Assembly: GCA_013140985.1 (NCBI GenBank)
Contig: JABFRU010000022.1
Location: forward strand, 1-35,744
DNA: 35,744 nt
Source of the DNA: Chitinophagaceae bacterium
Lineage (GTDB): Bacteria > Bacteroidota > Bacteroidia > Chitinophagales > Chitinophagaceae
Direction: 5' to 3'
Part shown: piece after piece, positions 17,039-25,084 of the stretch
Layout of the letters: every line of letters starts with the position of its first letter
How positions within the stretch are numbered: the first letter of the stretch is position 1
Program-made: the position numbers and the translations under genes
Notes under the pieces: model-generated
Seen by the model: only the letters and a program-made list of their open reading frames with translations
Databases searched by the model: none
Told to the model about the DNA's origin: nothing

Positions 17039-17893
17039 ATGAAACTGACCTGGATATTACTTATTACGATTTTTCTGGCCGGATGTTTTGGCGGTAAGAA
17101 TACTGCTCAAAAGTCATCAGGTAAAAAAAGCATCAGTAAAATATTGAAGAGCCCTGACCCGGCTTATAAACTCAAAATGGCCGAGCAATTTTTTGTCAAA
17201 AAGAAATACACAAAGGCCCAGTTGATCTTTGAAGATGTGATACCTTATTATAAAACAGAGTACAAGGTATTTGAAGACATTTATTACAAGTATTCATATT
17301 GTGCATATTACCTGAAGGATTATATGAACGCTGAGAACCTGTTCAAGAGTTTTCTTGAGATATTTCCAAACAGTACCAGAGCAGAAGAAGCAGATTATAT
17401 GAGGGGGTATTGTTTTTTTAAGCAATCACCAAAACCTGAATTGGATCAGACCAGTACCATCAGGACGATGGGTATCATGCAGACATTCATCAATACACAT
17501 CCCGGCTCTGCCCGAAATAAAGAGGCTACCGAGATCATTGATATTTGCCGTGAAAAGCTGGAAACCAAAGACAGGAAAAGTGCTTTGTTGTATTATGACC
17601 TGGGTCAGTTCAGGGCAGCAGGTGTAGCTTACACGGAGTTACTTAATTCCTATCCGGAATCAGTACAGGCAGATAATTATAAGTTAATGATCATAAAGTC
17701 ATACTACCGCTTTGCAGAATTAAGTATTGAAGAAAAACAAAAAGAACGGTATGAGCAGGTGATCAATGAATGCAATGAATTTACGGACCGCTTTCCTGAC
17801 AGTAAACTGAAAAAGGAAGCAGACGAATTTTTAAATCTATCTCAAAAAAATATTAAACGACTAAATAATGAGCAAATTAAGACGTCAGCTTAG
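17039..17893 (+). CDS. bamD: Outer-membrane protein assembly factor BamD
   Basis: The 284-aa product has a lipoprotein signal (ITIFLAGC, Cys at residue 16) and TPR-like helices throughout: AEQFFVKKKYTKAQLIFEDV, YMNAENLFKSFLEIFP, and LGQFRAAGVAYTELLNSYP in part. Size, lipobox and repeat layout fit BamD, the periplasmic lipoprotein that works with BamA in folding outer-membrane proteins. Its 3' end overlaps the rpoZ start by 26 bp, an arrangement I recognise from other Bacteroidota. A possible TAACTTTG -7 box is at 17021-17028, very close to the start codon. Confidence 0.92.
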   Translation: MKLTWILLITIFLAGCFGGKNTAQKSSGKKSISKILKSPDPAYKLKMAEQFFVKKKYTKAQLIFEDVIPYYKTEYKVFEDIYYKYSYCAYYLKDYMNAENLFKSFLEIFPNSTRAEEADYMRGYCFFKQSPKPELDQTSTIRTMGIMQTFINTHPGSARNKEATEIIDICREKLETKDRKSALLYYDLGQFRAAGVAYTELLNSYPESVQADNYKLMIIKSYYRFAELSIEEKQKERYEQVINECNEFTDRFPDSKLKKEADEFLNLSQKNIKRLNNEQIKTSA

Positions 17894-18209
17894 TGCAGGC
17901 ATAGCCAATAATATAGATACCCGTAATCTTGATGATATCAAGAACAAGACAGGTAATTTGTATGAGTCCATAGCCATCGTTGGTAAAAGGGCTAACCAGA
18001 TCAATATATCATTAAAAGAAGAGTTACATAATAAACTGGAGGAATTTGCCAGCCATACAGACAGCCTGGAAGAGATACATGAAAACAAAGAGCAGATAGA
18101 AATATCCAGGGCTTATGAAAGAATGCCTAACCCTGCATTACTGGCAACGCAGGAATTCCTGGAAGACAAAGTCTATTTCCGCAAAGGAGAAGACGAACTT
18201 TTCAGCTAA
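17868..18209 (+). CDS. rpoZ: DNA-directed RNA polymerase omega subunit
   Basis: The 113-aa product has the omega features: NLYESIAIVGKRANQI (helix packing against the beta' subunit) and the acidic helical middle, as in the extended Bacteroidota form. Omega helps assemble beta' and can bind ppGpp in some phyla. It begins within the bamD coding region in another frame (26-bp overlap), so its translation is probably coupled to bamD. A strong terminator follows 25 bp after the stop. Confidence 0.9.
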   Translation: MSKLRRQLSAGIANNIDTRNLDDIKNKTGNLYESIAIVGKRANQINISLKEELHNKLEEFASHTDSLEEIHENKEQIEISRAYERMPNPALLATQEFLEDKVYFRKGEDELFS

Positions 18210-18234
18210 ATAAAAGAGATTTTAATAATATTTC

Positions 18235-18267
18235 AGCGATCCCGACGAACAGTCGGGATCGCTTTTT
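18235..18267 (+). terminator. Rho-independent terminator after bamD-rpoZ
   Basis: AGCGATCCCGAC (18235-18246) and GTCGGGATCGCT (18252-18263) form a perfect 12-bp stem with a 5-nt loop, followed by a T-run. It ends the bamD-rpoZ transcript and separates it from coaBC. Confidence 0.93.
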
Positions 18268-18276
18268 ATGGCACAT

Positions 18277-18307
18277 TATGTCTTTTTACAGGTAAATAGT
18301 AATTTTG
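18277..18307 (+). promoter_or_regulatory. Probable promoter of coaBC-DUF4835-DUF4296
   Basis: TATG (18277-18280), 19 bases, then TAATTTTG (18300-18307) fits TTTG-N19-TAnnTTTG with one mismatch in the upstream box. It lies between the preceding terminator and the coaBC start at 18315, which would give a very short leader. Confidence 0.55.
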
Positions 18308-18314
18308 ATACTTC

Positions 18315-19511
18315 ATGCTGAATGGAAAGAAGATATTACTTGGTATAACAGGGAGCATTGCCGCTTATAAATCTGTGTACCTCGTCCGGTTACTGATAAA
18401 AGCCGGGGCCGAAGTAAAAGTGATCATGACCCCGTCGGCAAAAGATTTTGTTTCTCCACTCACCCTTTCTACGCTGAGCCACAATCCGGTATTGACCGAT
18501 CTTTTTGATCAGCAAAGCTGGTCCAACCATGTAATGCTGGGGCGCTGGGCGGATATAATGCTGATTGCTCCCCTGAGTTGTAACACACTTTCAAAAATAG
18601 CAACCGGTCAATGTGACAATCTTTTACTGGCTGTTTATCTTTCTGCAACCTGTCCGGTTGCTATTGCCCCTGCTATGGATGAAGATATGTGGCAGCACCC
18701 TGCTACAAAAGAAAACCTGAAAAAGCTGGGATCATTCGGAAACAAGATCATCCCCGTAGAAAAAGGAGACCTTGCCAGCGGACTATATGGAGAAGGAAGA
18801 ATGGCTGAACCCGAAACCATTATTGAATTTATCAATACCAATTTTTTTTTGACCAGCCCGTTACAAGGTAAAAAAGCAATTGTAACTGCCGGACCTACCT
18901 ATGAACCACTGGATCCTGTTCGGTTTATCGGTAATTATTCTTCGGGCAAAATGGGGTTGGCCATTGCCAAAGAATTACATGAACGGGGGGCTGATGTTAC
19001 ATTAATATTGGGGCCTTCTTCGTTAGAGTTTTCAGCTAACGGCTTGTCTGTGATCTATGTCAATACAGCAGCAGAAATGTATGATGCCAGCAATGAAGCT
19101 TTTGATAAAGCAGATATAGCCGTAATGGCTGCAGCAGTCGCTGATTACTCCCCGGTAGTGACAGCAAAGGAAAAAATAAAGAAGAATGATCAGCACTTAA
19201 CAATTGAGCTGACAAAAACAAAAGATATTCTCAAAAGCCTGGGAGAAAAAAAGAAGAAAGAGCAGGTGCTGGTTGGATTTGCACTGGAAACGGAGAATGA
19301 GAAAGAGAATGCGATCAGTAAGTTGAAAAGAAAAAATGCAGATATGATAGTGCTGAATTCTCTGAAGGATGCAGGTGCTGGTTTTAAGAAAGACACCAAT
19401 AAAGTAACTATCTTCGAAAAGGGGGGACAAGAATTCAGCTTTCCGGTAAAATCGAAGGAAGATGTTGCAAAAGATATTGTTGATACCATAATCCGTCTTT
19501 ATTATGCGTAA
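18315..19511 (+). CDS. coaBC: Bifunctional phosphopantothenoylcysteine decarboxylase / phosphopantothenate-cysteine ligase
   Basis: The 398-aa product is the two-step coenzyme A enzyme. CoaC (about 1-180) shows GITGSIAAYKS (FMN binding), SNHVMLGRWAD (catalytic His72) and PLSCNT (Asn90). CoaB (about 185-398) shows GPTYEPLDPVRFIGNYSSGKMG, AAAVADYSP and NADMIVLN. In E. coli CoaC the sequence ACGxxGxGRM carries the reducing Cys158; here the equivalent is ASGLYGEGRM with Ser155. I believe this Ser variant is common in Bacteroidota. CoaBC converts phosphopantothenate to phosphopantetheine with CTP and cysteine. The gene overlaps the next by 8 bp. Confidence 0.95.
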   Translation: MLNGKKILLGITGSIAAYKSVYLVRLLIKAGAEVKVIMTPSAKDFVSPLTLSTLSHNPVLTDLFDQQSWSNHVMLGRWADIMLIAPLSCNTLSKIATGQCDNLLLAVYLSATCPVAIAPAMDEDMWQHPATKENLKKLGSFGNKIIPVEKGDLASGLYGEGRMAEPETIIEFINTNFFLTSPLQGKKAIVTAGPTYEPLDPVRFIGNYSSGKMGLAIAKELHERGADVTLILGPSSLEFSANGLSVIYVNTAAEMYDASNEAFDKADIAVMAAAVADYSPVVTAKEKIKKNDQHLTIELTKTKDILKSLGEKKKKEQVLVGFALETENEKENAISKLKRKNADMIVLNSLKDAGAGFKKDTNKVTIFEKGGQEFSFPVKSKEDVAKDIVDTIIRLYYA

Positions 19512-20421
19512 AAAAATTTTGATAATCGTTTACAGCCTGATGTCCGCCGTGTTAGTTCAGGGACAAGAACTGCAGGCCCGTTTGACAGTAATGACGAGTA
19601 AGATCAGCACACAAGTTGATAAGAAAGTATTTCAAACCCTTCAAACGGCATTGACCAATTTTCTGAACAGTCGCCGGTGGACCAATGATGTAGTGCAACC
19701 CTCTGAGAAAATAGAATGTAATTTTCTCCTGAATATTGACCAGGACCTGGGAAATAATCTTTACAAGGCAAAACTAACCATACAATCAGCCCGCCCCATC
19801 TACAATACAACGTATGATTCACCAATCATGAATTTCATAGATGATAATGTTACTTTCCGGTATGTAGAATTTCAGCCTATTGAATTTAATGAGAACAGGG
19901 TACAAGGCAATGACCCGCTTGCAGCCAATATTACCGCAGTTCTTGCCTTTTATGTCAATATTATTTTAGGACTCGATTATGATTCATTTGCCATCCGGGG
20001 CGGTGATCTGTATTTTCAAAAGGCCTGGAACATTGTCAACAATGCGCCGGAAGGCGGCGATATAGGGGGATGGAAATCATTTGAAAGCCTTCGCAACCGC
20101 TATTGGCTGGCAGAGAACTTTAATAATAACCGCTTCGCACTGCTTCATGATGCTATCTATTCTTACTACCGCCTGGGCATGGATATTTTTTATGAAAATG
20201 AGGAGGGAGGACGTACGGGAATATTGAACTGCCTGAATTTTTTAAATACAATCAATACAGAGAACCCCAATTCCATGGCCCTGCAGTTTTTTTTCCAGGG
20301 AAAAAGCAATGAACTCGTGAAGGTTTTCAGTAAAGCAAAAGATGATCAGAAGACCAAAGCCCGGGAGCTTCTGACAAAGCTTGATATTACTAACGCAACA
20401 GCTTACAAGGAAATAAAATGA
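19504..20421 (+). CDS. DUF4835 family protein (PorD-like)
   Basis: The 305-aa product has a signal peptide (residues 1-20, ending VLVQGQ) and the pattern of the DUF4835 family: YDSPIMNFIDDNVTFRY, VLAFYVNIILGLDYDSF and RGGDLYFQKAWNIVNNAP, with a helical C-terminal half. Members are restricted to Bacteroidota, often lie next to coaBC and have been linked to the type IX secretion system as PorD. The T9SS-tailed proteins encoded elsewhere in this window agree with that. Its start lies inside the end of coaBC and its stop overlaps the next gene (ATGA), so the three are translated as a unit. Confidence 0.85.
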   Translation: MRKKILIIVYSLMSAVLVQGQELQARLTVMTSKISTQVDKKVFQTLQTALTNFLNSRRWTNDVVQPSEKIECNFLLNIDQDLGNNLYKAKLTIQSARPIYNTTYDSPIMNFIDDNVTFRYVEFQPIEFNENRVQGNDPLAANITAVLAFYVNIILGLDYDSFAIRGGDLYFQKAWNIVNNAPEGGDIGGWKSFESLRNRYWLAENFNNNRFALLHDAIYSYYRLGMDIFYENEEGGRTGILNCLNFLNTINTENPNSMALQFFFQGKSNELVKVFSKAKDDQKTKARELLTKLDITNATAYKEIK

Positions 20422-20864
20422 AAAGCTGGGTATTGGTTCCGCTGTTGATATTTTTTCTGAGTGCCTGTAAAGGAAAGAACAGGGTGCCTTCGGGTGTATT
20501 ATCTCAAAAAAAAATGCAAGCTGTGTTGTGGGATGTCATGAGAGCTGATGAATTTTTATCTGCCAATGTGCTGAGAAAAGATTCAAGCCTTGATAAAATA
20601 ACAGAAAGTTTTAAATACTATCAGCAAATATTTGCCATTCACAAGACAACCAAAGAGCAGTTCGAGAAAAGTTTTTCCTTCTACAAAGATCATCCCGATC
20701 TGTTTAAAGCGATAATGGATTCATTAAGCAGGGCCCCGGTGGCAGCACCTACTCAACTTGTCCAACCTGTTGCAGCGCCAGAAATAACCCAGCCGGTACA
20801 AAAACAATCATTGCCAGATTCGGGAATAAAATTGCAAAAGAAAAAACCACTTTCTGTCGAATAA
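20418..20864 (+). CDS. DUF4296 lipoprotein
   Basis: The 148-aa product has a lipoprotein signal (IFFLSAC, Cys at about residue 17) and the DUF4296 pattern: VPSGVLSQKKMQAVLWDVMRADEF followed by a helical segment with YYQQIFAIHKTTKEQFEKSF. The C-terminal 40 residues are low-complexity and rich in Pro, Ala, Val and Gln. The family is known only from Bacteroidota and has no assigned function. It overlaps the DUF4835 gene by four bases (ATGA) and closes the operon. Confidence 0.83.
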   Translation: MKSWVLVPLLIFFLSACKGKNRVPSGVLSQKKMQAVLWDVMRADEFLSANVLRKDSSLDKITESFKYYQQIFAIHKTTKEQFEKSFSFYKDHPDLFKAIMDSLSRAPVAAPTQLVQPVAAPEITQPVQKQSLPDSGIKLQKKKPLSVE

Positions 20865-20915
20865 CTCAGGATATTTTCTATCTAAGTTCCCTAATTTTAC
20901 TGTCATTCTTATTAC

Positions 20916-21614
20916 ATGAACAAAGTAATTGCATCTGCTGACGAAGCAGTGAAAGATATTAATGACGGGGCCGTGCTGATGCTCGGTGGTTTTGGTCTTT
21001 GTGGTATTCCCGAAAATTGTATTGCTGCATTGGTCAGGAAGAAAGTGAAGAATCTTACCTGCATTTCCAACAATGCAGGGGTGGATGATTTTGGGATTGG
21101 CCTGATGCTGAAACAAAGACAAGTAAAAAAAATGATCTCTTCTTATGTTGGGGAAAATGCCGAGTTTGAAAGACAATTGCTGAGTGGGGAACTTGAAGTA
21201 GAGTTGATACCCCAGGGAACTTTGGCCACCCGATGTATGGCAGCAGGATACGGTATGCCAGCCATTTTTACTCCGGCCGGTGTAGGGACTGAAGTAGCGG
21301 AAGGAAAAGAGGTCAGGAATTTTAATGGCAAAGATTATTTATTGGAGTATGCTTTTAATGCTGATTTTGCTATTGTAAAAGCGTGGAAGGGCGATACCGA
21401 TGGCAATCTTATTTATAAGGAAACCGCCAGAAATTTTAACCCTATGATGGCAATGGGCGGCAGGATAACTATTGCAGAAGTAGAAGAGTTGGTGCCGGCA
21501 GGTGAACTGGATCCCGATCATATTCACACACCCGGAATTTATGTGCACAGGATATTCCAGGGAAATAATTACGAGAAGAGGATCGAACAGCGAACAGTAA
21601 GAAAGAAAATATAA
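20916..21614 (+). CDS. scoA: 3-oxoacid (succinyl-CoA:acetoacetate) CoA-transferase, subunit A
   Basis: The 232-aa product has the subunit A landmarks [11 protein letters not shown] (CoA-binding glycine-rich segment), [30 protein letters not shown] and PQGTLATR. With subunit B it moves CoA from succinyl-CoA to acetoacetate (ketone body use or short-chain acid activation) in the cytoplasm. The usual length is 230-235 aa. It is followed by scoB after 9 bp. The choice of acetoacetate as substrate rests on overall similarity, and related butyrate or propionate transferases are hard to exclude by eye. Confidence 0.9.
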   Translation: MNKVIASADEAVKDINDGAVLMLGGFGLCGIPENCIAALVRKKVKNLTCISNNAGVDDFGIGLMLKQRQVKKMISSYVGENAEFERQLLSGELEVELIPQGTLATRCMAAGYGMPAIFTPAGVGTEVAEGKEVRNFNGKDYLLEYAFNADFAIVKAWKGDTDGNLIYKETARNFNPMMAMGGRITIAEVEELVPAGELDPDHIHTPGIYVHRIFQGNNYEKRIEQRTVRKKI

Positions 21615-21623
21615 AACCACGAG

Positions 21624-22280
21624 ATGGCTTTAACGAAAGAACAAATTGCACAACGTATAGCAAGAGAATTGCGGGATGGATATTATGTAAATCTCGGGAT
21701 TGGCATACCTACATTGGTAGCCAATTATATTCCTCAGGGAATAAATGTCGTATTGCAAAGTGAAAATGGATTGTTGGGAATGGGTCCATTTCCTTTTGAG
21801 GGAGAAGAGAATCCCGATCTGATCAATGCAGGAAAGCAAACGATCACAACTGTACCCGGTTCGGCTTTTTTTGATTCAGCATTAAGCTTTGGAATGATAA
21901 GGGCAGGTAAAGTTGATCTGACGGTTCTCGGCGCCATGGAAGTAAGTGAAGAAGGTGATATTGCCAATTGGAAGATACCGGGCAAAATGGTGAAAGGTAT
22001 GGGCGGGGCAATGGATCTTGTAGCCAGTGCCAAGAATATCATTGTGGCTATGATGCATACAAATCCGAAAGGGGAGTCCAAACTATTACCTAAATGTGCA
22101 TTGCCCCTAACTGGCGTAAAATGCGTTAAGAAAATTGTTTCTGATATCGCTGTACTGGATGTGACACCCAATGGATTTAAATTATTGGAAAGAGCACCGG
22201 GAGTTACTGTTGAGGAAATAAAAATTAAAACAGCAGGGAAATTGATCGTAGAAGGAGATATTCCTGAAATGACTTTCTAA
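21624..22280 (+). CDS. scoB: 3-oxoacid CoA-transferase, subunit B
   Basis: The 218-aa product has LGIGIPTLVANY and the active-site motif QSENGLLGMGP; Glu47 would form the glutamyl-CoA thioester. TVLGAMEVSEEGDIANW and KGMGGAMDLV also fit the family. It pairs with the upstream subunit A. The gene is convergent with the first response regulator gene (gap 17 bp), with no clear terminator in between. Confidence 0.92.
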   Translation: MALTKEQIAQRIARELRDGYYVNLGIGIPTLVANYIPQGINVVLQSENGLLGMGPFPFEGEENPDLINAGKQTITTVPGSAFFDSALSFGMIRAGKVDLTVLGAMEVSEEGDIANWKIPGKMVKGMGGAMDLVASAKNIIVAMMHTNPKGESKLLPKCALPLTGVKCVKKIVSDIAVLDVTPNGFKLLERAPGVTVEEIKIKTAGKLIVEGDIPEMTF

Positions 22281-22297
22281 TCTTTCGACAGTCCAGG

Positions 22298-22948
22298 CTA
22301 TTCAATCAAATTATTTTTTACTGCAAAGAAAACCAGCCCTGCTGTATTCTTACTTCCAAACCGTTCCATCAGTCTGTCTTTAATGGCTTCCACCGTTCTT
22401 GGACTGATCTCCATTTTTTGTGCGATCTCAGCAGCAGTAAATTCCATACAGATAAAACGCAGCACATCTTTTTCTTTATCACTTAAAGTGATCTCATTAT
22501 TCAGAGAAGGCACTACTTTTTGACGGGAATGTGATTTCTTAAGCAGTATGCGATTCACAAAATTGTTCAGGTAATATCCTTTTTCAAAAACTTCCATGAT
22601 GGCCCGGCGTATCTCATTCGGCTCAGCATTTTTAAGCAAATAACCATTAGCACCGTTCTCCATAAGGTGATAAACAAAACGTTCATCTTCATACATGCTC
22701 AATACAAGCACTTTTATCTGCGGATATTGTTTGCTGACAGCTTTGGTGGTTTCAATACCATCCTTGCCGGGCATCCGCAGGTCCATTAGCACCACATCAG
22801 GTTCGGCAGAAGGAAGACCATTCAGCAGTTCTTCGCCATTATCGGCCTCCAATACAAATTTTATATTGGAATAGGGGCGCAGGGAAAGAATAACTCCCTT
22901 TCGAAAGATCTTGTGATCGTCAGCAATGGCTACCTTAATGATTCCCAT
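22298..22948 (-). CDS. NarL-type response regulator (cassette 1)
   Basis: The 216-aa product has a receiver domain (about 1-125) with the acidic pair ADDH, phospho-acceptor Asp56 in LMDLRMPG, the switch Ser in LVLSMYED and Lys in YLLKN. A LuxR-type helix-turn-helix follows (about 150-212: LSDKEKDVLRF, AEIAQKMEISPRTVEAIKDRL). It should act as a phosphorylation-dependent transcription factor. It lies 112 bp downstream of a histidine kinase gene and carries its own promoter-like sequence, so it may be transcribed both with the kinase and separately. It is one of four such regulators within 11.5 kb. Confidence 0.94.
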   Translation of the reverse strand: MGIIKVAIADDHKIFRKGVILSLRPYSNIKFVLEADNGEELLNGLPSAEPDVVLMDLRMPGKDGIETTKAVSKQYPQIKVLVLSMYEDERFVYHLMENGANGYLLKNAEPNEIRRAIMEVFEKGYYLNNFVNRILLKKSHSRQKVVPSLNNEITLSDKEKDVLRFICMEFTAAEIAQKMEISPRTVEAIKDRLMERFGSKNTAGLVFFAVKNNLIE

Positions 22949-22965
22949 AGTTATTAGATAGGGTG

Positions 22966-22993
22966 CAAAGTTAATAAGTTTATCAGTTCACAA
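22966..22993 (-). promoter_or_regulatory. Possible promoter of the cassette 1 response regulator
   Basis: On the minus strand, TTG (22993-22991), 17 bases, then TAACTTTG (22973-22966) resembles the Bacteroidota consensus, with a spacer two bases shorter than usual. It is in the gap between kinase and regulator, 17 bp from the regulator start. Confidence 0.4.
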
Positions 22994-23060
22994 GTCCATC
23001 TGTTTTCGGATATAAGATTTACCGGGGTAACAACTCCTCAACGGAAAGTTTGTGAACAAT

Positions 23061-23885
23061 TCATTGGTACGGTTCATCTTTGGGAAGCTCGATGGTGACT
23101 TTGTAATAGGTCTGGGAAATATCTTTTTCAAAATTGATATTGCCCTGCACCAGCCGCATGCGGCTGCTGATGTTCTTTAATCCAAGACCGATATTACTTT
23201 TATTCAGCTTGTCAAAATCAGATTGCACAATGCCCCGTCCGTCATGGTGGATGCGGAGGTAGAATTTATCGGCATGAACATTCTGGGTGAGGTGGATGAA
23301 ACTTGAATTGCTGTGTTTGAGAATATTATTGATCAGTTCCTGCACTACCCGGAAGATGATCAGTTCCTTTTCTTCCTTCAATCTCTCTTTATATTCATGG
23401 AAGCGGCTGCTTGCATTGATAGTGCCCGAACCACTGATCTTCTGGAAGAGATCGTTGATGGCTGATTCCAGTCCAAAATTCTTCAACGTGGGTGGCATCA
23501 GGCTATGGCTGATATTACGAACCAGTTGAATGGTATCATCAATGATCTGCCTTGCCTGGAAAATAGCCTGCAGTTGAGTGGCTTTATCCTGGTTCACCAG
23601 GTTTTCATTTAAGTACAAGCGGGCAGTAGCCAATAAAGGCCCGGCATCATCATGCAGGTCAGCAGCAAGCCGCTGTCTTTCTTCTTCCTGTAATTTAATA
23701 GAAGCATTCAGCAGGATCTTTTGCTGCTCCTGTTCCATTTGTGCAATGCGGTTCTGGAAACGAAGCACCCGGCGCTGGTGCATGATGAGAAAGATGATGA
23801 TACTGACCACTAAGACAACCATGCCCGCCGTGCCCAATAAGAGCACAGTGGATACAGAAGGTCCGTTGGTTTGGAGAAAGAACAT
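23061..23885 (-). CDS. HisKA_3-type sensor histidine kinase (cassette 1)
   Basis: The 274-aa product has one N-terminal membrane segment (about residues 13-35), a coiled-coil-like stretch, the HisKA_3 box EEERQRLAADLHDD with His78, and an HATPase domain with VQELINNILKHS (N box), HHDGRGI and GLGLKNISSRM (G boxes). It has no sensory domain of its own beyond the single helix. Signal input probably comes from the multi-TM protein encoded 23 bp upstream. Kinases of this family phosphorylate NarL-type regulators such as the one encoded 112 bp downstream. Confidence 0.93.
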   Translation of the reverse strand: MFFLQTNGPSVSTVLLLGTAGMVVLVVSIIIFLIMHQRRVLRFQNRIAQMEQEQQKILLNASIKLQEEERQRLAADLHDDAGPLLATARLYLNENLVNQDKATQLQAIFQARQIIDDTIQLVRNISHSLMPPTLKNFGLESAINDLFQKISGSGTINASSRFHEYKERLKEEKELIIFRVVQELINNILKHSNSSFIHLTQNVHADKFYLRIHHDGRGIVQSDFDKLNKSNIGLGLKNISSRMRLVQGNINFEKDISQTYYKVTIELPKDEPYQ

Positions 23886-23908
23886 AAGGGTTAGTGGTTG
23901 CAGGGTTT

Positions 23909-24604
23909 TTAAATCATGTCGAGATAAGGTATAGACCTAGAATTTTTTTTTGCATCATCTTTCGATTTAGATGAATAAAGATAAATGCCTATTGATACAA
24001 GAATGTTTTTGATCGTTTCAAAAATATAAGTCAAAAACCAATACCCCCTGACTGATTCTTTATCAATACCAGCCAAAATATTAAAGAAAAATGAACAGGA
24101 AAGATAAATCAAAATACCAGTGACTATAAAAAACCAGGGATTTTGATAGATATATTTATTTTTTGTGTTTTTAAATTGCTCAGAGAACAACAATATAACA
24201 TAAGTGAATATTAATATTGACTCAATTCCAATTGGCACCGAGTCTATCGTTTTAAACTTTGCCGTAAAGAAATAGGTGACTTGAAAAATAATAAACAGTA
24301 TGGAAAGTATTACTACTAACTGTTTCGCTCTTTTATTTTCTATCATCAGTAAAAGAGCCCAGGAAAAGAAAATATACTCTATAGTTGTATAAGAAGTTGT
24401 ATAGATGTGCCTGTTTAAGTCTGAAAGGGATTTGTCAAAGAATAAGAAAAGAAAAAATAATAAGGAGTAAGCTACTAGGGAGAACGTAACATATCCTCTC
24501 AGCTTTAACTTGTTGTAAAAAACTAAAAAAAGTAATACGGGAACGAGAAAGGAGTACTTAAGTACTTCAAAGCATATAGTTTCTATAGTAAGTAGGTTCG
24601 GCAA
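23909..24604 (-). CDS. Multi-pass membrane protein of signalling cassette 1
   Basis: I do not recognise a named family. The 231-aa product is strongly hydrophobic, with about seven membrane segments (near residues 13-30, 36-53, 72-88, 94-113, 124-140, 155-174, 186-206) and a basic C-terminal tail (KSKDDAKKNS). The only start available is a TTG at 24604; an in-frame stop lies 28-30 bp upstream and no ATG occurs until well inside the protein. It is 23 bp ahead of the histidine kinase gene. The same topology and position recur in cassette 2, so it is probably the sensory or ligand-binding partner of the kinase. A terminator-like hairpin directly precedes the TTG. Confidence 0.75.
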   Translation of the reverse strand: MPNLLTIETICFEVLKYSFLVPVLLFLVFYNKLKLRGYVTFSLVAYSLLFFLFLFFDKSLSDLNRHIYTTSYTTIEYIFFSWALLLMIENKRAKQLVVILSILFIIFQVTYFFTAKFKTIDSVPIGIESILIFTYVILLFSEQFKNTKNKYIYQNPWFFIVTGILIYLSCSFFFNILAGIDKESVRGYWFLTYIFETIKNILVSIGIYLYSSKSKDDAKKNSRSIPYLDMI

Positions 24605-24655
24605 AAAAAAGTTTTCTATATGAATGGATTTTCATCCAAATATAGAAAACCTTTT
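24603..24655 (-). terminator. Terminator-like hairpin abutting the TTG start of the membrane protein gene
   Basis: ATATAGAAAAC (24640-24650) pairs perfectly with GTTTTCTATAT (24611-24621), 11 bp. TGGAT/ATCCA pair again inside the loop. On the minus strand the stem is followed directly by eight T and then the TTG start codon of the membrane protein. The plus strand also has a T-run after the stem. It could end an upstream transcript or act as an attenuator for the cassette 1 operon. Confidence 0.65.
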
Positions 24656-24688
24656 TAAGAAATTTGAGTTCGGAGAACTCGTAGAAAC

Positions 24689-24748
24689 TTACTCGCCCCA
24701 AACAAGACCTTCAAGTTCCCAGCCGAGTGTTCTTTGATTCTTTTTCAT
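24689..24748 (-). CDS. Candidate 19-aa small ORF upstream of cassette 1
   Basis: The ORF encodes MKKNQRTLGWELEGLVWGE, ending 34 bp before the start of the hairpin that precedes the membrane sensor gene. Its first bases lie in an 18-base sequence (24742-24759) that recurs exactly at 32674-32691, again covering the ATG of a small ORF upstream of a response regulator. It might be a leader peptide or signal peptide for the cassette. Coding is unproven because an ORF this short can occur by chance. Confidence 0.3.
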   Translation of the reverse strand: MKKNQRTLGWELEGLVWGE

Positions 24749-24772
24749 AACAGTAACGTTTTTAAGCCTTTC

Positions 24773-24786
24773 GTAAATCGATTTAC
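24773..24786. promoter_or_regulatory. 14-bp perfect palindrome, operator candidate
   Basis: GTAAATCGATTTAC is a perfect palindrome 25 bp upstream of the 19-codon ORF. Symmetry suits binding of a dimeric regulator, but no second copy was noticed in the window. Confidence 0.35.
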
Positions 24787-25084
24787 CCGGTAAAAATTGA
24801 AATAAAGTGTATCGGGGACAATAATGGTTTCCTTTATTGAATCACATAAAAGGGCGTCAAATTCAATGTAGATAAGGATTTCAACGATTTTTAATGAGTA
24901 TAGTTACGAGCTGTAAATTGGTAATATTTCTTGCTAAAATTCGTAATTTTACTAGCATAAAAATAGTAAACCTACCGGGATAATTTACGGTTATCAACAG
25001 CTGTGGAAAAAAGAAAAGCGGATTTGCAAGGTCTCAGGCAAGACTAAGAGAGATATCCTTTACTGCAGGATTGAAAACTAAAAA

